A DNA stretch of 64,000 nucleotides, from assembly GCA_032821775.1 (NCBI GenBank), contig JAVLRN010000002.1, positions 4,278,001-4,342,000 of the forward strand, written 5' to 3'. The notes below the pieces were generated by a model, which did no database searches, was not told the origin of the DNA, and worked only from the letters and a program-made list of their open reading frames with translations. A program made the translations under genes and the position numbers. The stretch is from Sanguinoderma infundibulare. Its lineage: Eukaryota; Basidiomycota; Agaricomycetes; Polyporales; Polyporaceae. This document shows, in pieces, positions 23,633 through 34,060 of this stretch; position 1 is the stretch's first letter, and each line of letters starts with the position of its first letter.

Positions 23633-24108
23633 CGCTTGAAGCAGGTGACGCTTGAAGCGCTGAAAAAGAGCGCGGACGAGCAGGGCATCAGCCCGTTGTA
23701 TGCGTAGTCTGTCTGCCCGATTCATCAAAGTCGTCGTTGTGCAACATGGCAGGACCTGCATTGAATAGCTGTTGATGGAGGACACGAGCATGGAAGAGGC
23801 ACCCAACGACTTTCTTTTCTAAGCGTTTGCATCGGGTTTTCGGGATGGACATCATGATCCTCGAGCGGGATGCCTTCCTTGTCTGTTGGACCAGTAGAAG
23901 CTCTCGTCTGCTGCGAGAGAGCATTCTGGATGCTTTGCGGACAAGTGCCTCGGACGCATCGAGAGTGCGGTCGGCGAGCCGGGTGTCGCCGCGAACCTGA
24001 CGAGAACCCCACCAGTCCAGATATCGTCGGAGCTAGCAGTTCTCACCGTTGCTCAAGCGCTGACCTACCATTGGGCATTCGTTTAGTGTGCCCTCCCATC
24101 TGTCTGGC

Positions 24109-24115
24109 ATAAAAG
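24109..24115 (+). promoter_or_regulatory. TATA box of zinc-cluster copy D
   Basis: ATAAAAG lies about 60 nt upstream of ATG 24170, with a pyrimidine-rich, CATCATCACAAT leader between. This is a canonical fungal core promoter layout. Confidence 0.55.
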
Positions 24116-24169
24116 GTCTGTGGTCGTAGCCAACTCCCCAGCTCTCCTTGGGGCACTCATCATCACAAT

Positions 24170-25261
24170 ATGAATTCATCCATGGACTCTCCTGCCTCCT
24201 TCACAGATCATTTCTTCGGTACTTCCGCTCTGCCAAGTTCCTGCGGCGCCGTCATTCCCGACCCATGCTTTATATCGGCATGCTTGACCGGAGGCAGCGT
24301 CGACGACCCACAACTGACATCGTTGGACCGCACCGCGGGTGAATGGTCATACTTGATGTCAGGATTGGATGATAACGAGCATCTCCGACAAATGTAAGGT
24401 CCTATCGAAACCCCTTGCTTGATTTCGCTTACAAACGGACATTTTAGATACGGACCACCTGTCTTCCATCAACTAATTGCACCTGCTCCATTCGAGCAGG
24501 CTCTCGCTCCCGCGACTGCGTCGCGCATCTCCCCTGCCCTCTTCCATTGCGAACCCTTTGTTCATGCCAAGTGCGATGCCGGATTTGTTAACGACGAGTC
24601 CTCCATTCTTCCGGAAATACCAGATGCTGATAGCCTGGGCCCGTTCGTCACCATACACATCTCTGAATACTTTGGTAAGCGCGGTTCAGTATGAACATTT
24701 CTAGGCCGCTAACAACCTCGTTGCAGATCTGCTACGGCGCGCCAATGTCTCACCGGGTTGTAAAGGGACGTCAAGTACGAACCCAGACTTCGTCCCGAGT
24801 AATGATGCTTTTGCCCCTGGTGTCGCTCATCCAGAGGCCTTGCGGCCCACGCCAAACACCACGGGGCAGTCATCAGGCAGAAAGATCGCTGTGAGTTCTT
24901 TGTAGGTTCATGCCTGACGCAAGCCTAACTCGCGACATTAGTGTAGCAACTGCCGTGATTTGCGCAAGACATGCGACGCCGTTCGTCCTTGCGGCCGTTG
25001 CGAGAGGCGCGGCGAAAGCGTAAGCTGTATCTACGTTCCACGGAGACGTCCCAGGACCTCCCGTCGTCCTCGTGTCGAGGTTGATGCAGTCGGCGTTGAG
25101 CCTGCTGTGCCCGGTAAGTATTGAATATTTGATTGCTCTCATCCTTGCCCTCGGACGCACCCGCTTATATATGATTGCTAATTCCCCCAGCAACGTCAGG
25201 CATGAGCGGCGCAACTGTAGGCTCCGAGTTCGCCCCTCCGTCCCAGGTTTTCGTGGGATAG
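24170..25261 (+). CDS. Small protein with C-terminal Zn2Cys6-like cluster (copy D, best preserved)
   Basis: Five exons in one clean frame, about 290 residues. Exon 1 MNSSMDSPASFTDHFFG to NEHLRQM, exon 2 YGPPVFHQLIAPAPFEQA to FVTIHISEYF, exon 3 LLRRANVSPGCKGTS to SSGRKIA, intron 24891-24941 exactly before the cluster, exon 4 CSNCRDLRKTC, RPCGRCERRG and SCIYVPRRRPR, then a phase-1 intron and a last exon ATSGMSGATVGSEFAPPSQV ending at TAG 25259-25261. Spacing is C-x2-C-x6-C-x5-C-x2-C-x8-C. The segment just before the intron (SGRKIA) matches copy C (SGKKVA). The N-terminal parts of the paralogues differ strongly while the cluster and both flanking introns are kept. A sequence-specific regulator is the natural guess; no target is evident. 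Confidence 0.7.
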
Positions 25262-25639
25262 AGTGCGCGATGCCCTGGCCAACGATCTAGTTTGCTCACT
25301 TCGAATCATCTACTCCATCGAAATGCTGCCCGCTTTGTCCGTACTCGTTGCCACTGCACCTGATTGCTATCCGTGTCCTCTCGTTGTTCCCTGATCGAAT
25401 ATGCTCTAGTCCGTCGATGTTTTCTATGTAAAATACGACCGAGAGCGATACATTTTCTGGGACATTCTATGACGGCATAATTCGAGACGTGACGAAGAGC
25501 GATCAAGGATTGTCCGAGATGGGAAGCCGAACTGCGCGGCTTTGCCACCTTAAACACCTTGTACGACACCCGCCATCACCCATCCTGTCGACGTCCTCCG
25601 TTCTCTTCCAGGCTCTCTGAGCCCCGCGTTCTTTCACTC
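25262..25639. other. Intergenic spacer
   Basis: Separates two plus-strand genes. No feature recognised. Confidence 0.45.
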
Positions 25640-27290
25640 ATGCCGAACACGGTCACCAACACCTGTCGCGCTCTCCTCTCTGATGGCCTCACACGCTGCT
25701 CTGTTCCACTGCCCTTCCCTGGATACACCTGCGTCGCTCATGCCGTGGCGTACGATATAAGCTACAAGAGGTACAAGGCAGCCGAGCAAGAGGCGGACAG
25801 CTTGCGTGGTCCGGCGCGCATGCAGCGCGTCGAGGTCCAGTATATCCCTCCACGCGAGATCGAAACGCGCATCACCCAAGTGCGTGCGTATTTGAACGCG
25901 CTCAGGGAGGAGCTGAGGCTGAGGAAGGAGCACGACGTCCAGTTCATTGGAATCCGTGAGTCCTGCCATACAATCTCCCGAGGTCAAATGCGGTCAAATA
26001 ACCGCATATATGCGCATATATAGCCGACGCAGGACACCAAAAGAGGCTCGAGAAGCTCGAGAGACAAATCGCCTACCATCACAGCATCCTTCAAGCCCTT
26101 CGTGCGCGTCGACGCAGGTTACAAGGTCACAACGCGCATCCTTCCACCGCCCATCATCGCTTGTTAGCGACGCGCGTATCGCGTCCCGCGTCTCCGGTAT
26201 CCCGTGTTCCTCGGCACCGAACAGGGCCGCCGCCGCTGGAGGAGCGCAGAGCGAGGGCAAGAGCTGAAGCACGCGAGCGGTTGTCGCAGGATCAGGAGCG
26301 GCAGCATTCCGTTGTGGTTGAAGCGGAGAAGAAAAGGAAGCGGATCGCGGAAGACGAAGCGTTCCTCAGGAACATCGATGAAGCGATACGCCGCTCGCAA
26401 ACGGAACAACGCGTCGAGCCGGACGCTCAGCAAAGGGAGGTGGAGGAAGCGAGACCGAGCGGCTACGCGGGGCAGGCATACCGAGAAGGTGATGTCGCTC
26501 CGAACTCAGGTGAGTGTCATGAAGTGTACATTACCACTCTGGGGACTAATCGAGAGGGGAAGCAGACACGTCCGGTGACGAGACGGTGTCGGATCGTACA
26601 CTGGCCGAATCGCTCTACTACCCCCAGTCCCCAGTCCAGAAATGCCACGCACCACCACGTACCTCGATCCGTGTTGAACACGACTGGGAAGAACGGAACT
26701 CCACGCTCTTCCAGAGTGAGGGTGCCCCCGAGTTCGCAGGCATTAGTCCGAGGATTAGGTTGGTTGAGGACGCCGACTTGGAGTGCTCGAGCGTTACGAT
26801 GCTGGGAACGCAGCCGGAGGCATCCATCGACATCGCTCGAAACGTGGACGCAATATGGATGGATTCGGATCACCGCCCGCAATCTGCCCAAGATGGGAAC
26901 GATCGTCTTCACTCCAAAGTACTCGACTCTCACGACGTAGCTGGGGATAGCCAAGGACCGACTCCGCTCGTTCAGCCTGCCGTAGGAGATGGTTCGGCCG
27001 ATCGCAGTAGTGTGGAAAGGGGCGAAGGTATGGCGAAAGGAAGGGCTCGAGCTGGAGGTGACGGGCATCCCAGACGTAGCCGCTGGCAGTACTGTGTCCT
27101 ACAGTTGTTACTGTACCCGATCGTCCCGGTGAGTATCAGAGGACTGCACACGATACAGTTCCTAACAGACGCCCTTCAGGTTGTCACGATGGCCATCGTC
27201 CGGAAGATGTACCGCGCGAACGTTATTGGCAAGCTGTGGAAGCTCATCAGGCTGATTGCACACGGTAGAGCACGAAGGCTATTCGATTAG
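25640..27290 (+). CDS. CCCH-motif plus coiled-coil protein, family member 1
   Basis: Starts MPNTVTNTCRALLSDG. The N-terminus holds C-RALLSDGLTR-C, ten residues, then C-VA-H: C-x10-C-x10-C-x2-H. Next comes the helix YKRYKAAEQEADSLR and IPPREIETRITQVRAYLNAL, then an Arg/Glu-rich coiled coil. Exon 1 ends 25955 (phase 1), intron 25956-26023, exon 2 continues PDAGHQKRLEKLERQIAYHH and a long basic/acidic segment (EKKKRKRIAEDEAFLRNIDE). Another intron near 26511-26569 leads to SGDETVSDRTLAESLYYPQS, and an in-frame 51-nt intron to a C-terminal basic amphipathic segment ending ARRLFD. Paralogues start at 40070 (same first intron, same phase) and 49194. The Cys/His spacing resembles the plant WRC motif (C-x9-C-x10-C-x2-H); zinc binding is inference. 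The frame after 26580 is the least certain part. Confidence 0.55.
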
Positions 27291-28886
27291 CCATTCTGAA
27301 GTGAGTGGGCTGAAACCGAAGCGTCAACGTATCTGACATCAGGTTTTCAGGTTAGTAAATGGACACTCGCCTGTAACGATTCATGGGCCGAATAGTAGCT
27401 TCAACGCATGAAACTGTGACGCCTGAGACAATGGAAATGAAGTGTACCTTGCATAGCGTTGAACTGAGATAATCTATGAGATGACTAGCGATTGATTTGT
27501 CGTGGATGGTGGAAGGTCGGTGGGAGGAGGCGAAGCGCTTGTTAAGTGCACATCTGGCCGGAGAAGCTTGGGCGCCTATTGTGGTCTGGTTCTTGCCCCC
27601 GCCGTTCGATGTGTCGAGTGTGGCGGATCTAACTAGCAACCGTGATCGCGATTCGGATTGGTGTGCGGTGGTTGTAGATAGGGCAATCAGGCGCCGAGGC
27701 TCATAGTACACGTACACTCACGATAGAATCTTACTGTAGACGGGGCATCCCGCGAAGCCGACGGGCAGATTTTGTGATCTCGGGACAGTATGATTGCCGC
27801 TAAGAAAGAAGGGATCTGGAGGAGGCAAGTTGAATTTGAGCCAAGTCACGTTCAACCGCCGGCACAAGTTTGAGCGCTCCGCCGGCCGTCGCTCAGTGGC
27901 GCTCAGCGCTCAGTACACACTGGCAGCGGCGGGGCCGCTGCTTCCCGCCGACTGCTTCCTTCAGTATGATTGTCGGCCGGAGGTACGTACGTTCTCAAAC
28001 TGAGAAAGGCATACCCATTAATCCTCACTGCAGCGTCGCAGCTGTGCCGCCGCCAGCTCTCGCAGATAGCGCACTTCGGGTGTATGACCGTCTAGCCTAG
28101 TCGTCCTCACCACCAGAAAGCGATCAATGGTCATTTACGTGGATGCCAAGCTACTCCAGACCAAGAGTATCATCCACGGGTGAGGGCTTGGCCAACCCTA
28201 GAGGAGCAAGTCTCCGTTGCTGGACTTTCGTGAACCAAAAGATGAAAGTGACTCGTATTCACTTCCTAGGCCGAAGCGAACAGCGCTGCGGAAGGAAGAG
28301 AAGATTTTCAGTGAACGTCATATGCTTTCGTTTTGCGTGCTTTCTGCGCATACCTGTACCCCGTATGCATATGCGATGCATGTTTGGTCGTACGCGCAAG
28401 ACGCTTCGTACAGGCGTGCTGCGGACGGCGGCGTTTGCTGACCGCTTGCACAGGAATCGCGTGGCGATCAACACCAAAACGCTTCCCCGCTGCGCGGATG
28501 CTAACTAGTAAGCGGGAAGCAAGGCAAGCGAGGAGAATGCGCCTTGAGCCACTGAGGTGAGCCGACCCCCGCTCTGTCACCCGGTCATGAACTCGGTGAG
28601 TGTCGCTCGAGCTCTGTGTACTCCGTATGTCTTATTCCGAAGGACATATACCACGGTACACTCTGCAGGTTTGATTTCAATGCATACATGCACGCTCAAG
28701 ACTAGAGACACCGTGGACCATTCTCCCGCTTTGACTTGCCACACCCGACGCATCGGCCGCTCGTCGGATATGAGACGGTGAAAGGCTATGTTAGCCTGAA
28801 CTGCGGACCCGCACGTTTTCAAACAACACGAGGACCACACCATGACGTACGGTGCTCGAATACTCGAAGGACTGGAAGCCATTCGC
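27291..28886. other. Gene-poor spacer
   Basis: Frames at 27352-27717 (minus) and 28143-28508 (plus) lack recognised domains or convincing splice context. Nothing else can be supported. Confidence 0.35.
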
Positions 28887-28896
28887 ATATAAAAGG
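28887..28896 (+). promoter_or_regulatory. TATA box of the proline-rich repeat gene
   Basis: ATATAAAAGG lies 107 nt upstream of ATG 29003, followed by CT-rich sequence with CTACTCATCCTTCAGTC. It suggests a strong inducible promoter with a leader of roughly 80 nt. Confidence 0.6.
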
Positions 28897-29002
28897 CTGA
28901 CTTGCTCGTTTCTCCAAACCTCAGGTTGTCGCACTCCACCTGCATTCGACTACCACCCTCTGTTCTCAACTACTCATCCTTCAGTCTCGAACCCCAGCCA
29001 CG

Positions 29003-30227
29003 ATGCGGTCCTCTACTATTTTGTACGCTCTCATTGCGCTCGCCGTGAGCGGATACGGTGCTCCGCTTGGGGCCCCCGAGGACGGGTGGGTGCCAGCTTA
29101 GCTTCCATTCCTTCTTTTTATATGCAGAGGCTCATACGTATGCTCTTTTCTGCAGCTCGGTTGCGGTGCACTCTCCTCTCCTTCCACCGCCGCCGCATGC
29201 GCTCCGCGAGGCTGCTGCACCCCCATCAAAGCCCCAGCCGTCGCCCCCGCCCCCGCACGCGGGCCGTGAGGCTGCTGCGCCTCCGCCTCAGCCCCAGCCC
29301 TCCCCGCCGCCCCCTCATGCGGCTCGTGAGGCGGCCGCTCCCCCGCCCAAGCCCAAGCCATCGCCTCCTCCGCACGCGGGCCGGGAGGAAGCCGCTCCCC
29401 CGCCCCAGCCCAAGCCCTCCCCGCTGCCTCCGCACGCTGGCCGGGAGGAAGCTGCTCCTCCACCCAAGCCTAAGCCTTCCCCGCCGCCCCCGCATCCTGG
29501 TCGCGAGGCTGCCGCGCCCCCGCCCAAGCCCAAGCCATTGCCCCCTCACCCGCACGCCATGCGTGAGGCTGCTGCTGCTCCACCCAAGCCTAAGCCTTCT
29601 CCGCCTCCTCCCCACGCGGGTCGTGAGGCTGTTGCTCCCCCACCCGAGCCCAAGCCTTCCCCACTACCTCCCCACGCTCGTGAGGCTGAGGCCGAAGCGG
29701 CTGCTCCCCCGCCAAAGCCCAAGCCTTCCCCCCCGCCCCCGCATGCTGGTCGTGACGCTGCGGCTCCTCCGCCCAAGCCCAAGCCGTCGCCTCCTCCCCA
29801 CGTAGGTCGTGAGGCGGCTGCTCCCCCGCCCAAGCCGTCGCCCTCTCCGCCGCCTCCGCACGCTGGCCGGGAGGAAGCTGCTCCTCCACCCAAGCCTAAG
29901 CCTTCCCCGCCGCCCCCTCATGCCGCTCGCGAGGCTGCCGCTCTCCCACCCAAGCCCAAGCCGTCGCCTCCTCCCCATGCAGGCCGTGAGGCCGCTGCTC
30001 CCCCGCCCAAGCCCAAGCCCTCTCCTCTTCCCCCGCATGCAGGTCGTGAAGCCGCTGCTCCCCCGCCTAAGCCCAAGCCTTCCCCGCCTCCTCCGCACGC
30101 TCGTGAGGCTGAGGCTGAGGCTGCTGCGCCTCCACCCAAGCCTAAGCCGTCGCCTCCTCCGCACGTTGGTCGGGACGCTGCTGCTCCCCCGCCCAAGCCC
30201 AAGCCTTCCCCTCCCCCCCGCTTCTAA
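29003..30227 (+). CDS. Secreted proline-rich tandem-repeat protein
   Basis: Exon 1 (29003-29085) encodes a signal peptide, MRSSTILYALIALAVSGYGA, then PLGAPEDG. Intron 29086-29155 (70 nt). Exon 2 reads GSVAVHSPLLPPPPHALREA and then about 17 copies of a roughly 20-residue unit, consensus PPPKPKPSPPPPHAGREAAA, to the stop at 30225-30227. Units vary in HAGRE/HAARE/HVGRD/HPGRE, and two carry an expanded HAREAEAEAAA. The protein has no Cys. Composition (Pro, Ala, Lys, His) suggests an extended cell-wall or extracellular protein. Only this frame has the signal peptide, the intron and the stop directly after the last repeat; long antisense frames are by-products of the repeat. No function is known to me. 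Confidence 0.75.
29190..30222 (+). repeat. Coding minisatellite, about 17 units of 54-66 nt
   Basis: Degenerate direct repeats encoding the proline-rich units. Most units are 57-60 nt, two contain an insertion coding EAEA. Codon-level differences between units (CCC/CCG/CCT/CCA) show they are not a recent clean expansion, although some neighbouring units are nearly identical. Confidence 0.75.
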
Positions 30228-30484
30228 GTCGCCGTCTGACACGTTGAGTGCGCAGCGCCGTCCCGGGTTGCCGATCCGAGGCGGTCTTCATGGACAATTC
30301 CAGCCATTAGCTAGTTCCATTTCTCTAAATGTAGTTCAATCTGAATGAATGGATGAACTTCATACCCTTTGACCTTGGTGTATGATCATTGTGTGCTGAC
30401 TATGGCCGTGTGCCACCTTTAATGTTCATCTTGATGGGCGGGCATGCTCAGATGTCGGGTCAAAGCGAAGAGGCTTTTGAAGTT

Positions 30485-30516
30485 TACAGTGCTTTGCATA
30501 ATTCCGTGAACACGCC
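30485..30516 (+). repeat. 32-nt repeat, arm 1 of a distant inverted pair
   Basis: GCTTTGCATAATTCCGTG at its core. The reverse complement of the same 32 nt, with one mismatch, lies at 31261-31292. Sequence outside the shared block is unrelated. Confidence 0.65.
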
Positions 30517-31260
30517 GAAAATTCTTTCAGCGCCTATTCTCTGATGTCACGGTCACTGCTCTACTGAACGCCTCAGGCCCTCAAGAGCGCACCCCTCGCC
30601 CCCGAATTCCTGTAGTCTCTTTCAATCAGATATTGCCCAATAAATGTGAAAAAATATGACGTTGCTTGCCTCATAGGCTCTGACCCGCTTTGACAATGCC
30701 CGAAACGTGCATCCTCCATCTATCCCCCGGGCCGCGCGTCCCCATCCTGCAGAGGCGACGTCAGCAAATTTTGATATAATGGAAACTAAATCAGGGGCTC
30801 CACGATGAGCAGGTGCCCTCATGGGCGCTGATGATACAAGTCTGAACGGAGCGCTCCAAATTCTTCAAGTTCTTCCTGCACTTGACCAGATCCACTTTGT
30901 GCTCAGCCCCTACAACGCGCCTCTTGACGCGCGACTAGTCCTCGAGTGTCCCTTGTCATGCGCGTGTTCGCGCAGAGCGTGGTCGACCACGGCACACCCT
31001 CGACTGGTCGAAACCTCGACAACACGCTAAGAGTTCTGTGCACGTCATAGTTGTTCCGCGCGGGAAGAGGAATGGGCTCGATTGAACATTTGTACCTTGC
31101 TCTTTGCCCTCGTGCTTCCTCCTGGGGCTCGCGCACAGTTTTCTGGGGAGCGCGAGTGTGCTTCCTCGCCCGCGCCGTGTGACGGCGGATACTGTCACAT
31201 CAGCCGCTGGTGACTGATACCTACTAAATATGGGGTGTTAGACGCCTGGCGAAAAAAAAT

Positions 31261-31292
31261 GGCGTGTTCACGGAATTATGCAAAGCGCTGTA
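31261..31292 (-). repeat. 32-nt repeat, arm 2 of a distant inverted pair
   Basis: Inverted partner of 30485-30516, about 745 nt away. The two could be termini of a small eroded element or two insertions of the same short element. Confidence 0.65.
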
Positions 31293-31691
31293 CCTTCCCT
31301 TGCCCTTCCGCCTCGGTCAGAGGGTCATAGAGGTCCCAGTTGACATCCGAGGGATTGGAGCTGATGCATGATGACTCCCGCGTCGTACCGCACATACAAA
31401 GCGGCCAGTCTCGGCATGAATTTCGCGGACGTTATGTCGCGACTATCAGTACCATCGCGTGTAAGAAATGCATCCAACGGCCTTCACAAGCGGAGGACGT
31501 ACTGCAAGTTATCTCTGGAAGGATCGACCATATAGTGGTGGCCCGCTGGTGCGGTCTGCCAGTGCGAGGGACGAGAGGACTTGGATGTGGTTCAGACAAG
31601 GGGAACCGGGCCGTCGTCCGACCGGTGTGTACATACTACTCCCACGTCTGACGCCACGCATCTCGCATCGCGGTCCAGCACCGTCCACGAC

Positions 31692-31748
31692 CGTCACCTA
31701 TCGACTCGACCGTCACCTATCGACTCGACCGTCACCTATCGACTCGAC
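31692..31748 (+). repeat. 19-bp tandem repeat, three exact copies
   Basis: CGTCACCTATCGACTCGAC repeats three times head to tail (31692, 31711, 31730), just upstream of the primase-like remnant. Confidence 0.85.
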
Positions 31749-31820
31749 CAGGACACGACATCGTCCTCGCCTGCCTTTCCACGAGCTTTCCCCGCTCTCC
31801 CTGAGTTACCCATCGACGCA

Positions 31821-32341
31821 ATGACTATCTGCGACCGGCAAAAGGTCGAGCCTGGCATCCCCGAGATTCTGCTCGCCTTCTAAAGGAGACGTGCGGTTAC
31901 GGTACACCTCGTTCGCTCGGAAGCCCCATGAGTTCAAGGAGGAAGCCTGTACCCACAACATCGCTCGTTTCGAGATCGGTCCCATCTTTGGCGCACGAGT
32001 GAGTCCTTATCCTCCATCGCCCGACACACATGCATGCATAGTAATACTATCTGGCAGCCACGAGACAAAAGGACTGTCTGCTCCACGACATGGTATCTGC
32101 CTACCTCCGCCAGCTCGTGTTGGACATCGATATGACCGATTACGACCCTATCTGCACCTGCTGCTCTACCGCAGACATCTGTCACTGCTGCCGGCGTTCA
32201 CCGTGACCGCCGTCCGTGTCCAGCACGAGCCACGACCAGTTCGGCTTCCGCCTGGGGGTGAGCAACTGCCGGGCGCTCAAGCTGGAGGGAGGTCCTTAGA
32301 GGTTATCCGAAGACAGGCGGCGGGGCGTTGTGGGCGAGATT
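31821..32341 (+). pseudogene. DNA primase small subunit (PRI1) remnant, N-terminal half
   Basis: Pieces of the eukaryotic primase catalytic subunit lie in the right order. VEPGIPEILLAF ends at a stop where the family continues for about 35-40 more residues; KGDVRLRYTSFARKPHEF and ARFEIGPIFGAR follow in another frame with an intron after it (GTGAGT, about 31999). PRDKRTV follows, then after a frame change RQLVLDIDMTDYD with the catalytic DxD pair and the zinc segment CCSTADICHCC. Another frame change gives AFTVTAVRV, then DQFGFR and DRRRGVVGEI. At least three frame breaks and an internal deletion make a functional product unlikely. The C-terminal half lies at 33480-34060, beyond an inserted F-box-like segment. 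Confidence 0.75.
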
Positions 32342-32409
32342 GACGAAGGATCGGACTGTCGTCGAGGCGGTTAATCGGCACGTGTCGCCAAACTTCAGCA
32401 TCCAGTGGC

Positions 32410-33430
32410 ATTTGATGGGTCTGAGGACAAGGCCCTCGTGCTAGTGCGCTTCTTCCAGGCCGAAGGTCTCTCGCGATCACATACGTGTGCAAGCCTGACG
32501 TTTCCATGGACCCGATGACGGACGCGGTTGCTGACGCTCTGATCAACTTCTTGCCCCGTCTCACCTCCCTCAAAACCCTGTCGCCGGACGCGGAAATTGC
32601 GCTCAAGTCGCACCCGGACTTCCTTTCCCCCATCACTGCGCTTCGGTCCGTCAAAATACTGACCCTGGCGAATGCTGGACCACATTCTTGTCAGCTCGTC
32701 ATGACTCTCCAGTCGGAGCTCATTGCGGTGCGCATCGATTTCGACGTGCCTCCTTACAAACGTCTGTTCTTCTTCTCCCTATCCCACCCGATCCACATCT
32801 TGCAGAAATCCGCGTCTACTCTTGAGACATTGTCCTACAGCCCCCGCTTTGGTACATGGCCCGGTCCAGTCGCCTACACGCTCCCTCGCATCACCTACCC
32901 GAAACTTCGGAGACTCATGCTGGGCGGCCACATCTCGATTACCGCTGACCCGTACCTCAACGCATTCCCAAACCTCGCTCATCTCGCCCTCAAGCGCCCC
33001 CGCACGCCGTTCAATAGCAAGAACAGTCCCTGGATGGCCCTCGGATCATGTATTGAGAGATGAGCCTCGTTTTTTCAGGACAGTTGCAAGAAGACGTGGA
33101 ACCATCTGGAGCGGTACGATGGGTCTGTCGGCGACCTGTGGGTGCTCGGGCTCGCCTGCCGCATTCCGCGTCTTGCCTTGGACGATGACCGGGCCGCTCG
33201 CCCGCCTTCGGCGCTGAACGGACGTGCTCAGGTACGTCCGTCCATGCACCTTGCGATCGCCTTCCGTGAGTCGTCTCTTTCCGCCGTCCTCGGATCGAAC
33301 CTCCTCGGCGAGCCGCGCTCGGAGGGCGTGCCCAGCTTGAAGACTCTGACGCTCGGGATCAAGCCAAGTGAGGCGTTGGCGCGGCGGCCGATGGCGATCC
33401 AGGGCGGGAGGGACAGGCAATGGGGAGGCG
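32410..33430 (+). pseudogene. F-box/LRR-type protein fragment inside the primase remnant
   Basis: A 190-codon open stretch contains MTDAVADALINFLPRLTSLK, SHPDFLSPITALRSVKILTL, NAGPHSCQLVMTLQSELIAV, PPYKRLFFFSL, YPKLRRLMLGG and FPNLAHLALKRP. It stops at 33061, and after a short gap a second frame continues SCKKTWNHLERYDGSVGDL, VLGLACRIPRLALDD, and LKTLTLGIKPSEA. These match the leucine-rich C-terminal half of the large polypore F-box family, where L-x-VLGLACR is common. The N-terminal F-box itself is not seen and no ATG precedes the open stretch. It sits between the two halves of the primase remnant, on the same strand. It may be a fragment and not a working gene. Confidence 0.6.
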
Positions 33431-33479
33431 TCGCCAACGAGTATTTTGTGGGTCCATTTCTGCTGTTGTGCATGTATCT

Positions 33480-34060
33480 CCTAAGAGGTTTGTTAGTCAA
33501 CTGTACAAGATGCCGGAACAAGCATTCCACGATTTTATTCTTGAAGATCAGGATGTGTTCGCGTTGGCGGAAGGTCCGATCGGCAGCCACTGCTGCGTTT
33601 AATCCCGGACAATTATGTCGAGGAGAACCTGAAAGACGGATGGGAGTACGATTGTCGGGGGACGTCGGAGAACGGATGGCAGGACGTCATGGGCGGGCAC
33701 AAAAGATCGAACTCTTGTCGAGGTACGTGTCGGCCATACTCCCGCTTCGACGCCGTAGTGTCGAAGCACTGCAACCATTTGCTCAAAGCGCCGTTCAGCA
33801 TCCATCCGAAGACAGGGCGAGCCTGCGTCCTCTTCGATTCGCGCACAAACGGCTGGTTCGACCCAGAGAAGGAGCCGCTTGTCCAGCGGTTGCTCTACGC
33901 TATCGACGAATTCGCTCCGGCCGAGCCTTCTGGCGAGGTTTGGGCGGCGGGCAAGAGCGGACAGCATCGCAACTGATTGTGAATGGACGTCACTGAAGCC
34001 ATACGTCTACATGCTCGACAAGCATGAGCAAGAGACCCGGAAGACGTGCGTGAGTGCGAG
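33480..34060 (+). pseudogene. DNA primase small subunit (PRI1) remnant, C-terminal half
   Basis: AFHDFILEDQDVFALAEG, then in another frame RQPLLRLIPDNYVEENLKDG, then SRFDAVVSKHCNHLLKAPFS and IHPKTGRACVLFD, a segment diagnostic for PRI1 (family: PR-x-D-x-x-VSKH-x-NHLLK-x-PF-x-x-HP-x-TGR). FDPEKEPLVQRLLYAIDEF follows, and finally, in a further frame, WTSLKPYVYMLDKHEQETRK near 34000-34045, matching the PRI1 C-terminus. The frame breaks again exclude one continuous product. Together with 31821-32341 it covers most of a primase gene. Confidence 0.75.

Larger units (their letters stand above)
30228..31820. other. Spacer with repeat debris
   Basis: No intact gene. Contains a 32-nt inverted repeat pair (30485-30516 and 31261-31292), a 19-bp tandem triplicate (31692-31748), and a minus-strand peptide-like segment at about 31322-31370 that resembles one at about 37795-37840. 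Confidence 0.45.

Noticed and set aside
29098..30242. Long minus-strand and alternative plus-strand frames rich in Gly/Glu/Arg opposite the proline repeats
   Set aside because: They arise automatically from the GC-rich repeat; only the plus frame has a signal peptide, an intron with good borders and a stop directly after the last repeat.
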